This document shows positions 45,401 to 52,759 of a stretch of DNA of 64,000 nucleotides, piece after piece. Under the pieces are notes generated by a model, which was not told the DNA's origin, searched no databases, and saw only the letters and a list, made by a program, of their open reading frames with translations. Numbering within the stretch: position 1 is the stretch's first letter; each line of letters opens with the position of its first letter. The DNA comes from Marivirga sericea (GTDB lineage: Bacteria > Bacteroidota > Bacteroidia > Cytophagales > Cyclobacteriaceae): contig NZ_FXAW01000006.1 of the NCBI RefSeq assembly GCF_900177665.1, positions 1-64,000 of the forward strand, given 5' to 3'. The position numbers and the translations under genes were made by a program.

Positions 45401-48104
45401 AGTCCTTAACCTCAAAATCAACTATATCATCAATATTACCCTCACCAGCATCGAACACATTCCAAATATAAGATTCGATGGTACCATCTGAATCGGTACC
45501 TCCCCCAAATAATGTAGTACTATTGTTTGGCAAAACAAGAAATAAATCTTCGCCAGCATTTGCCGTAGGAGGAACATTAATTGGCTGAGGCAACACTGTT
45601 AAGTTCATCTGATCAGTATCAGTTGCACCATCATTATCTGTTACTGAAAATCTAAAACTATAAACTCCCTCTATAAGGTTCTGAACAGCTGTGGTAGCTG
45701 AGTTGGCCTCAACTATTGTAGCAGTGTTAGGTCCGGTTATTTGCGTCCAACTATAAACATCTATACTACCATCACTATCCGTAGCGCTTCCTTGTAAATC
45801 CGCCTCATCAGTAGGCAATGTAATACTGATATCAATCCCAGCACTTGCTTCTGGAACTTCATTCTGATCAGCAAAAACAGTTAACACCACCTGATCAGAA
45901 GCTGAAGCACCTTCATTATCGGTCACAGTAATAGTAAATTGATAAACCCCTTCAATCAGATTGCTTAAATTAGCTTCTTGATTATTCAATGTATTTGAGG
46001 TAGCAGTATTGGGACCTGATATTTGTTCCCACTGATAAGACTCAATAGTTCCATCTACATCAGAAGCAGTAGCATTTAAAGTAGCACTATTTATTGGTAA
46101 AGTTAAATCTAGGTCTGCTCCTCCGTTTACTGTAGGTGGCTCATTTGGTGGTTCAGGTAATACGGTAACTTGTACATTATCAGTATTGAAGCTTCCATCA
46201 TTATCTGTTACAGTGAGAGAAAAAGTATAAATCCCATCAATTAGGCCTGTAACATCAGTATCTTGAGTAAGCGGAGTCATTAAGGAAGCAACATTAGGTC
46301 CATTCTGTTGTTCCCAAAGGTAAGAATCAATTGTCCCGTCACTGTCAGTTGCTGACCCTTGCAAATTGAAGGTGTTTTGAGGTAATGTAATTATTTCATT
46401 ATCGCCGGCATTTGCTACAGGAGGGTCATTGGGCGGAATAGGTAAAACATTGATTGTTACCTGATCACTATCACTATCCCCATCATCGTCTGTCACAGTT
46501 AAGGTATATACATAGGAGCCCTGAATCAAATTATTAATAGTGATTTCATTCACATTTAAATCGCTTGAGGCAGCAGTGTTTGGACCACTACTCTGAACCC
46601 AGCTATACGATTCAACAATTCCATCAGAATCAGTTGCAGACCCCGAAACGATAATTGAATTAGCAGGTAGCGTGATTTCTAAATCATTTCCAGCATCTGC
46701 GATTGGAGGGTTATTGGGTGGTTCGGGCTGAACAGTGACCAGCACATTATCTGTTGATGTAGCAGATTCGTTATCAATAACAGTTAAATTGAAAATGTAG
46801 ATACCTTCAATTAGATTATTTATTTCAGTGCTTAAATCATTTGATGAAACGATCCCCGCGGTATTTGGACCAGAAACTTGTTCCCAAAATATGCTTTCAA
46901 TAGTACCATCTGAATCTATAGCAGATCCGTTTAAAGTTAAAAAATTAGCTGGCAATACAATTACCTCATTATTTCCCGCATCAACAGTTGGTGGAATATT
47001 AACCGGTTCAGGGAGTACTGTAATGGTTACCTGATCTGCATCAACTAATCCGTCATTATCTGTTACCGTTATACTGTAGCTGTAAGATCCTTCTATTAGA
47101 CCACTTAATGTCAAATTCAATTGATCTAAATCACTTTGCGCAGGTGTGTTAGGTCCAGAAACTCTTGCCCATAGAATACTCGTTATCTCACCATCTCCAT
47201 CGACAGCAGTAGCTGATAAATCTACGGAGTTTTCAGGCAAAATAATACTTACATCATCCCCAGCATCAACAGTGGGTGATTGCAGAGCCGGTTCCCCCAT
47301 GCTTTGAGCCAAAAACCATTGGTACAAATTAGGAGTGTGGAGAGAATTATCAGTTCTATAGGCTCTATTCCAAGTGCCTGAATGCCCCACATTCTCATAC
47401 AAAGTAAATATTGGGACTGGATCGGGGTTACAATCTAGCATCCCGAGGTACGGTTTTCTCCCTTGCCAGTATGAAATTGCTCCGTCACTATCTCCATGAA
47501 AAAGCCAAACTGGTGTATTATCTTCTGCTACCTTGCAAGCTTTAGCCTGATCACCCCTCCCCGCAATCGGAGAAAGTGCAGCAAATCTATTGGGAACATT
47601 TTCATCACTGTAGGCAATCTTCCAAGTACCCTCTCCTCCCATACTTAAACCAGTCAAATAAACACGTGAAGGATCTATTCGATAATTATCTATTGCATAA
47701 TCTACAAAAGGAATGATTTCATAACCCACAAAAGTCCATCTACTAGTTTGTGGAGACAGAACGATAAAACATTCTTCGACTCCATTATACTCAAAACACA
47801 TATTATGGCCATCTCGAATAAGTTTTGGAGGTCCATTACTTTTTAATTTTTCAAGGTCTCCAGCTGAGCCATTCCCTCTTTCTCCGCTACCGTGAAGAAA
47901 AATAATAACTGGATACAGATCAGTATTTTCACTGTAACCCGGGGGCAAGTATTCTAAGTAACCAAGGTCGTTGGCATCTTTTTTAGGTGTTTGTTGCGCA
48001 TCAGCTCTATTAATAGATATAAAAAATAGTAGCAAATAAGCAATAAGTCCTAAATGGAACCATTTTTTTAATATTACCGAAGTTGTTCCAATTTTACCTG
48101 CCAT
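42450..48104 (-). CDS. Giant secreted esterase-adhesin with 16 PKD-like repeats, T9SS type B tail
   Basis: 1884 residues from the ATG at 48104 (a GTG at 48113 would add three). Signal peptide (cleavage near NRADAQQ); esterase domain (about 40-270) with FLHGSGERG, Ser154 in GLSMGGEG, Asp207 in HGDSDGAI and His241 in VGHSGTW, very close to the 751-aa esterase at 25357; then 16 tandem PKD-like repeats of about 95 residues (about 275-1796), each with PPxVDAG, GSATDSDGTI, W-Q-SGPN, GxYxFxLTVTDNDG and DQVxITV. A poly-Asp linker (DGDDDDDDI) separates repeats 15 and 16. The last 88 residues are a type B sorting domain: FTPNGDGINDVW, then LDEGAYFYLISCEGN. The PorP/SprF gene follows with a one-base overlap. 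A calcium-stiffened stalk holding an esterase at the surface is the likely design. Confidence 0.9.
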   Translation of the reverse strand: MAGKIGTTSVILKKWFHLGLIAYLLLFFISINRADAQQTPKKDANDLGYLEYLPPGYSENTDLYPVIIFLHGSGERGNGSAGDLEKLKSNGPPKLIRDGHNMCFEYNGVEECFIVLSPQTSRWTFVGYEIIPFVDYAIDNYRIDPSRVYLTGLSMGGEGTWKIAYSDENVPNRFAALSPIAGRGDQAKACKVAEDNTPVWLFHGDSDGAISYWQGRKPYLGMLDCNPDPVPIFTLYENVGHSGTWNRAYRTDNSLHTPNLYQWFLAQSMGEPALQSPTVDAGDDVSIILPENSVDLSATAVDGDGEITSILWARVSGPNTPAQSDLDQLNLTLSGLIEGSYSYSITVTDNDGLVDADQVTITVLPEPVNIPPTVDAGNNEVIVLPANFLTLNGSAIDSDGTIESIFWEQVSGPNTAGIVSSNDLSTEINNLIEGIYIFNLTVIDNESATSTDNVLVTVQPEPPNNPPIADAGNDLEITLPANSIIVSGSATDSDGIVESYSWVQSSGPNTAASSDLNVNEITINNLIQGSYVYTLTVTDDDGDSDSDQVTINVLPIPPNDPPVANAGDNEIITLPQNTFNLQGSATDSDGTIDSYLWEQQNGPNVASLMTPLTQDTDVTGLIDGIYTFSLTVTDNDGSFNTDNVQVTVLPEPPNEPPTVNGGADLDLTLPINSATLNATASDVDGTIESYQWEQISGPNTATSNTLNNQEANLSNLIEGVYQFTITVTDNEGASASDQVVLTVFADQNEVPEASAGIDISITLPTDEADLQGSATDSDGSIDVYSWTQITGPNTATIVEANSATTAVQNLIEGVYSFRFSVTDNDGATDTDQMNLTVLPQPINVPPTANAGEDLFLVLPNNSTTLFGGGTDSDGTIESYIWNVFDAGEGNIDDIVDFEVKDLAISGLEEGIYTFSLSVVDNDGAISASDQIRIFVNVPNSTPEADAGEDITITLTQSNASLNGSATDSDGEVTYTIWEQVGGPNIVNIADPLSLNTSISDLIVGVYTMNLNIEDNDGLVDNDQVRITVNPVPPNMPPNVNAGSDLQVSLPVNEVILNGSYTDGDGTVNSIQWSQLNGPIVLEGTNITTATPTFTGFIEGNYTLRFTAIDDDGAEGSDDIRITVLTVPGNQLPSANAGSNISITLPSNSVELNGNAFDVDGMISSYNWTQTQGPNIASLASEDQLTTSVNGLVEGIYTFRLTAFDNNGGEAFDQVNVRVNPQPANQPPNVIASNNQIINLPQTSGSLSATANDTDGTITSINWEQISGPSPSTLLSPTALDLQVEDLGLGTYVYRITVTDNSGVSSFDEVNIRILEALANQPPIVNSGTNQLIFAPENSAILSGEAIDNDGTISSSSWTNVSGPSTASITSSSDFTTEVNNLQVGTYVFRLEATDNQGLKGFDQLNVRVNASLPNMPPEAIAGDNVTLVLPENQTQLQGEAIDIDGTIQNIQWAQQFGPNQASLSGIDNLILQIDDLIAGFYVFRLTVTDNKGEIGFDDVSVTVNNALPIEPPLVDAGEDQSIILPVEEVRLSGQASTTVGIIEWISWEQLSGPSTSSILNSDNLEATVEDLEPGVYIFRLVAQSSEDLQNFDLVTITAKANQKPFAFSGADTTLLLPVTSMTLKGEGMDLDGTIEGVLWTQLDGPNNVVFGNPDQSITEISGFVEGTYVFQFIVTDNKGASAFDLLQVIVTSDGDDDDDDIAPVVEVGEDITVQLPKNSVELMGEAKDDDGTIIQYLWELIEGGEISFSTPDSSFTVVENLELGSYTFQLSVTDDDSLSSSDRLKVFVVAAEDEPVTSANFTKLFTPNGDGINDVWVSETLNNLNDCSLIVYNKLGVKIFEDTNYQNNWNGADQNGRILDEGAYFYLISCEGNFVKRGGIRIKK
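43008..43027. repeat. CAT/ATG trinucleotide run coding the poly-Asp linker
   Basis: A short run of TCA/ATC units (read as GAT/GAC on the minus strand) encodes the Asp-rich linker between PKD repeats 15 and 16 of the 1884-aa protein. It is in frame, so slippage would change linker length, not reading frame. Confidence 0.5.
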
Positions 48105-48293
48105 GATGCACACACTTGTAGATTACAAATATTTATTAATAAAATTATACAATAAAAAGTAATAAAAAAACAATTTACTAAGAAAACACTTCTATTTCTG
48201 TAGCTAACGAAGCGCTTCATTATCAGGATGAACCTACCATTTTTATCGATGAATATAAAAATTTACTGAGTCTCTCAGCTTTTTATATAATGT

Positions 48294-49199
48294 CTAATGG
48301 ATCAAATTCCAGTACAGGCCTTTGCAAAAACTTTTTAAACTCTTTAGATCTCCTTTAGCTATATAAAGAATTAAATTTTTTGGGATCGTGAAAAACATTA
48401 TAAAAAGCATCCAAGAAACTTTCTGAATACCTCTCGTATTGCGTCTAAGAAACAATACTCGGTTTCTTGTCATATAGTAAAGTTTGAAGGGAGAATTCTT
48501 TCCTACACTCATAGACTCTTTATGATAGACCACTGAATTACCATTTACCCAAATTTCATACCCAGCATCTTTTGCTTGTGTACACCAATCAATTTCTTCA
48601 TAGTATAAAAAGAAAACTTCTGGCATTAGCCCTATAGCATCAATAACTTCCTTTTTAACTAAGACGGCAGCACCATCTATCATTTCAGTTCGAAATGCAC
48701 CATTATACTGACCTAAATCTTCTTCTTTAAACCCTATTCGAGAACTCCTACCAGTAAAATTACTAATAGCACTGTTTCCGGCATATTGAATTATGTTAGT
48801 ATTAAAATACTTAATGAGTGGGCAAACCATCCCTACATTAGGATTCTCCGCAAAATGTTTCACGAGTGGGTTCATGAAATCAGTCTCAACCTCTGTATCG
48901 TTATTTATGAACAGCAAAAGTTCACCCTTTGCCTCTTTTATAGCCAAGTTGTTACCTCCAGCAAATCCGAGATTACTTTCACTTATAATGAATTTTATTT
49001 CCGGGTACTGTTCGATTAGCGGTGCAATAGGTTCACTTAAAGACCCATTATCTACAATAAAAATCTCAACATGAGTATAATCAATTTGCAGAATACTTTT
49101 TATAAACTCTTCTGTAACCTTTAAATTATTAAAGTGAACACTTATGATAGAGACCAAGGGTGGATTAATGTCTTCATAAGTACCTGCAGTAGTTTCCAT
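48294..49199 (-). CDS. Family 2 glycosyltransferase (rhamnosyltransferase-like)
   Basis: 301 residues. GT-A core near the N-terminus: VSIISVHFNNLKVTEEFIKS, VEIFIVDNGS, FAGGNNLAIKEAKGELLLFI with NNDTEVE as the metal-binding stretch, and later FFLYYEEIDWCTQAKDAGYE with the acidic catalytic region. The C-terminal tail has a hydrophobic stretch that may associate with the membrane. This subgroup includes rhamnosyl- and other deoxyhexosyltransferases of O-antigen loci, but specificity is unproven. It is the last gene of a run with the GT2, priming transferase and regulator genes (42 bp after the GT2). Confidence 0.82.
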   Translation of the reverse strand: METTAGTYEDINPPLVSIISVHFNNLKVTEEFIKSILQIDYTHVEIFIVDNGSLSEPIAPLIEQYPEIKFIISESNLGFAGGNNLAIKEAKGELLLFINNDTEVETDFMNPLVKHFAENPNVGMVCPLIKYFNTNIIQYAGNSAISNFTGRSSRIGFKEEDLGQYNGAFRTEMIDGAAVLVKKEVIDAIGLMPEVFFLYYEEIDWCTQAKDAGYEIWVNGNSVVYHKESMSVGKNSPFKLYYMTRNRVLFLRRNTRGIQKVSWMLFIMFFTIPKNLILYIAKGDLKSLKSFCKGLYWNLIH

Positions 49200-49241
49200 G
49201 AATTTAAATCAATTTTAATTTCTTTTAAAATTTGGGATTAC

Positions 49242-50408
49242 TTACTGTTTATGCGGGGTATGAATAAATCCTTTCTTAGATTCTTTCATTTTAAATAAAA
49301 TCAGCAGCATTGTAAAAAACACGATGGGTATTCTTAAAATGGCATAAAATAAATGTTTATTGAAATACTTTTTGGGCACAGACAAGAACAAACTCAAAAT
49401 GAATGTCACTAACAATCCACCCCAAATTAAAGGTGATATGAGCATATATTTGGGTAATAACAAACTAAGCAAAAAGAATAGCCCGAAAATACCTACATTA
49501 AATAAGCGCGGGAGGTGGAGCTGAATAAGTACACTCATATTAAAGAAATGTTTATTTCCTCTAAACCCTTCAGCAAATCCTTTGAAAAAGTATTTTCTTA
49601 AGAAATAGAAATGAACCGAAAGCCATCTTTTCCTTTGACTCTGAAACACCTCTCTTGAACCAACCTTTTCGTCAAATACTATTGCCTCATCTATATAATT
49701 AATAATATACCGCTGTTGGGTAAGTTTTAATTGGAGTTCTTTATCTTCACCAACATGACTTACAGTTTTCATTACTTCCTCAAGTACTTTGTAGTCAAAC
49801 CCCATCCCAGAACCTGTTAGGGGTCCCGATAAACCAATGGACTCAGCACCCCTGCGATAGATGAAATTGCTTATTTCTTCATTAATTCCATCAAGTATAG
49901 AATAAGAGGAATTACTATTTTTAGCACATCTCCTGCCCTGAACAATCTTCATTCCATTATCAAAGCCAAAACTTAAATGATTTAAGAAATCAGGATCCAT
50001 TACATTGTCAGCATCTAAAATTACGCAGTGAGAGTAACCTTCAAAATGTGCAATAGCATTATTAATTGCCTGTGCTTTAGTACTTTTTTCAAAAGAAACC
50101 TCATGCACTATGGCATCAGTTTGCCTCAGTTCTCGTAGAGTTTCCGCTTTGAATGAATCTGCTATCACTATCAGATCATATAAATGAGACGGATAATGAA
50201 CTTCAAGATTTTTCCTAACCACATTAACTATTATACCATCTTCTTTGTAGGCAGGTATAAATACAGCAATTTTTTGTTGAGGATCGAACCTTTCAGGCAA
50301 ATATTTCTTCTTGTAAGCATAACCGAGGAGCATAAAGAAAAACGTATAGCATACGATTATGATCGAATAAGTCAGAATTACAAATTCAATCGAATGTAGA
50401 AAAATCAT
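49242..50408 (-). CDS. Membrane-bound processive-type family 2 glycosyltransferase
   Basis: 388 residues: one N-terminal helix (about 8-30), a cytoplasmic GT-A domain and two to three C-terminal helices. Motifs: KIAVFIPAYKEDGIIVNVV, DLIVIADSF, the DAD in CVILDADNVMDPDFLN, the acceptor-site GED in VSHVGEDKELQLKLT, and QRKRW (the QxxRW motif of processive synthases such as cellulose, chitin and hyaluronan synthases). QxxRW plus membrane helices suggest that it may make and thread a polymer, or add single sugars at the membrane. It begins 2 nt after the stop of the priming transferase gene, so they form an operon. Confidence 0.85.
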   Translation of the reverse strand: MIFLHSIEFVILTYSIIIVCYTFFFMLLGYAYKKKYLPERFDPQQKIAVFIPAYKEDGIIVNVVRKNLEVHYPSHLYDLIVIADSFKAETLRELRQTDAIVHEVSFEKSTKAQAINNAIAHFEGYSHCVILDADNVMDPDFLNHLSFGFDNGMKIVQGRRCAKNSNSSYSILDGINEEISNFIYRRGAESIGLSGPLTGSGMGFDYKVLEEVMKTVSHVGEDKELQLKLTQQRYIINYIDEAIVFDEKVGSREVFQSQRKRWLSVHFYFLRKYFFKGFAEGFRGNKHFFNMSVLIQLHLPRLFNVGIFGLFFLLSLLLPKYMLISPLIWGGLLVTFILSLFLSVPKKYFNKHLFYAILRIPIVFFTMLLILFKMKESKKGFIHTPHKQ

Positions 50409-50410
50409 AT

Positions 50411-51523
50411 TTATACTCTTTCTTCCTGCACTAATGCTGGAAATGTTTTCAGTAACAACTTCATATCCTTGATAAAGGAATTATTTTTGGCATAATCTAC
50501 ATCAAGAGCAATTCTTTCCTCTTCGGACATTTCGCCTTTGCCTCTCTTAGTGACTTGCCATAGACCTGTGATCCCAGCTGCTGCCATAAATCTTAGGGCA
50601 CATTGATCTTTAGTAAGTTGTTGCGCTTCATATAATGGAAGTGGCCTATTACCGACAATGGACATATCGCCCTTTAATACGTTAATAAGCTGAGGCAATT
50701 CATCCAAACTACTATCTCTTAAGAATTTCCCAAACTTAGTAATTCTAGGATCACCTTTTATTTTGAAAAACACTGGGTTGGCACCATTATCGTCTTTGTT
50801 CTCGTATTGATTTAAATGCATTAATTTACTTAATTCCTGATCTGCTCCAACGGACATCGATCTGAATTTCATGAAATTAAAAACTTTATAACCAACGCCT
50901 GCCCGTTTCGAGATATAAAATACAGGTCCCTTCGATTCTAGTTTTATAATAATTGAAATTAGCAGCATGATGGGACTGGCTAATAACAGCAATGAACCAG
51001 ACACTAAAACATCAAATACCCTTTTTATCCTTGAGATCTTGAATCCTAATTCTTCGTCTCTCTTCTGTTCATCTTCTTTAGATAACTTCTTAAATAATTT
51101 TAAGAAATCTATCCAGTAGTTTAATTTCTCTGGATTAAAAACTATTGGAAAGCAATCGTCAGCACCGTGCTGTAGAACCTTCTTTTTATTTTCTGGAGCA
51201 ATTTTATCAGAAACAATAATCACCGGTATTATGGCACCAGACTTGCTAACTAAATGACCAATAGAGCTTAGATTTTCAAAAAATATACCATCGATATATG
51301 ATGAATAAAAAATAATAACGTCTGGAGCATCAGAATACTGAATATTCTCCAATTTACGAATCAACGCAGGCACTGTGAATTTTTCCACCTGGCTGAAATT
51401 TTTTAACAAATCAGTTTCAAAAACCTCATTTGTTACACAGTACAGTTTTTTATTAAAAGTTTGATGCTTATTAATCCATACTTCATCAAAATTATCTTCC
51501 AGTACGTAGTTGATTGATTGCAT
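50411..51523 (-). CDS. Priming sugar-phosphate transferase with receiver-like N-terminal domain
   Basis: 370 residues. The C-terminal half (about 165-370) is a bacterial sugar transferase (WbaP/WcaJ/PglC type): KRVFDVLVSGSLLLLASP membrane segment, KGPVFYISKRAGVGYKVF, FMKFRSM, RDSSLDELPQLINVLKGDMS, VGNRPL and GITGLWQVTKRG. It would load the first sugar-1-phosphate onto undecaprenyl phosphate. The first 145 residues look like a response-regulator receiver that has lost its active site: PDVIIFYSSYIDG lacks the phospho-Asp, IPVIIVSDK keeps the next strand, and GADDCFPIVFNPEKL lacks the conserved Lys-Pro. The gene lies 4 nt after a single-domain response regulator, so a regulatory link is likely. 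Confidence 0.88.
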   Translation of the reverse strand: MQSINYVLEDNFDEVWINKHQTFNKKLYCVTNEVFETDLLKNFSQVEKFTVPALIRKLENIQYSDAPDVIIFYSSYIDGIFFENLSSIGHLVSKSGAIIPVIIVSDKIAPENKKKVLQHGADDCFPIVFNPEKLNYWIDFLKLFKKLSKEDEQKRDEELGFKISRIKRVFDVLVSGSLLLLASPIMLLISIIIKLESKGPVFYISKRAGVGYKVFNFMKFRSMSVGADQELSKLMHLNQYENKDDNGANPVFFKIKGDPRITKFGKFLRDSSLDELPQLINVLKGDMSIVGNRPLPLYEAQQLTKDQCALRFMAAAGITGLWQVTKRGKGEMSEEERIALDVDYAKNNSFIKDMKLLLKTFPALVQEERV

Positions 51524-51527
51524 ATCC

Positions 51528-51920
51528 TTAATTTTCTACTGTTAATCTTAAAACCCTATTTAATAATTCGTACAATTGGGATGGATCAAAAGGTTTATCC
51601 AAAAATCCTTTTGCGCCCGCATCAAAACACCTGTCTTTAAACTTCTTATCAGTCCGACTACTCAACATTATAAATGGAATATCAGAAAAAATTCCACTTT
51701 GAGACAAACTGTTCAGAAGGTCAAACCCATTCATTTTGGGTAACATGAAATCTGACATTATTACTGATGGTATATTACCCTCCGACAACCATTTCATTCC
51801 AGCCAAACCGTCTTTCTTAAATACTAAGTCGTACTTATTTTTCAATAAAACATCCAATAATAACCTCATTGGTTCATCATCCTCAGTGATCAATATTGTA
51901 TGCTTCCTTACATGTGTCAT
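51528..51920 (-). CDS. Single-domain response regulator
   Basis: 130 residues, a complete receiver: acidic pair in ILITEDDEPMRLLL, phospho-acceptor Asp in VIMSDFMLPKMNGFDLL, Ser in IPFIMLSSRTD and the conserved Lys in FLDKPFDPSQL. No output domain. Four bases separate it from the priming transferase, whose N-terminus is an inactive receiver; the two may pair. No histidine kinase is in the window. It is the first gene of a four-gene minus-strand run. Confidence 0.88.
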   Translation of the reverse strand: MTHVRKHTILITEDDEPMRLLLDVLLKNKYDLVFKKDGLAGMKWLSEGNIPSVIMSDFMLPKMNGFDLLNSLSQSGIFSDIPFIMLSSRTDKKFKDRCFDAGAKGFLDKPFDPSQLYELLNRVLRLTVEN

Positions 51921-52759
51921 TTTTTCTGAATTCGGTTGATAAATACTAATACTATTTTACCCATTTATCAATCTATCAATATAATATTGTTTTATTTTAA
52001 GATTATAAAAGTAAGAAATATTCATAGTTATACATAAATATTGCAGAGTTATTTTTTTTAATTTTCGTCTTTATCGTTAAACCAGTATAAATAGAAGGTG
52101 GATTAAGTTTTTCTGTAGATAAAATACACCAAAATGAGTACATTTATGTGTCCGATATTACATCATTAGCTCAATCTTAAGCTTTCCGAAACCCAATCTT
52201 ACCAAACCTAAGGCCAAAACACTTCCATTAAAGCCCAAATATCACCTTCCTGAATAGATAATTACACATTATTCATCAAAAAGACGCCAACAGAACATGA
52301 TTAAAACACTCAATTTTACACCCTGAATCTTCAACTAAGCGCACTATTTATTTACGAAAGTATTCACATTAAGATGCATCATACGGTAATATATTACCTT
52401 TTATTTATGCAAATCTATTTTTATATATGTAGTAGAAATCACTTTCTTTCCTTACACATAGAATAAATAAACATAAAGGGTAGACACATACTAATTTAGG
52501 ATGTACTGTTTTTTAAGAATAGACACATAAATAACACTTAAAGTCGATATATTCAAGCTTTACTAGTGTGAGCAAACATTAAAAACTGTGCTGACTTAAA
52601 AAACAAAAACAATCGCCTGATTAGAATATAGCCAAGATAACTCTTGGTCTGCCAAGCAAGACAAGGTATTTCCTATAGGGATTAAACCTAACCAAAAATT
52701 AGAATTATAAAAGATAAGAATTGCGGCCTAGTACTAAATAATTAGCATTGCAAATTGAG
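51921..52759. other. Long non-coding stretch within the polysaccharide island
   Basis: 839 bp with no credible ORF on either strand, AT-rich, between the four-gene priming/GT operon and the flippase gene. The 10-mer TAGACACATA occurs at 52481-52490 and 52520-52529. It must contain the promoter of the response regulator operon at its left end, but I could not pick a clean one. It may also hold an unseen small RNA, decayed gene or regulatory region. Confidence 0.5.

Noticed and set aside
42715-47282. Regular 285-bp periodicity that looks like a DNA repeat array
   Set aside because: It is in-frame protein repeats (PKD-like) with diverged DNA; unit size and lack of exact repeats and spacers exclude CRISPR.
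48111-48113. GTG start for the 1884-aa esterase-adhesin
   Set aside because: The ATG at 48104 leaves a normal signal peptide; the GTG adds only three residues.
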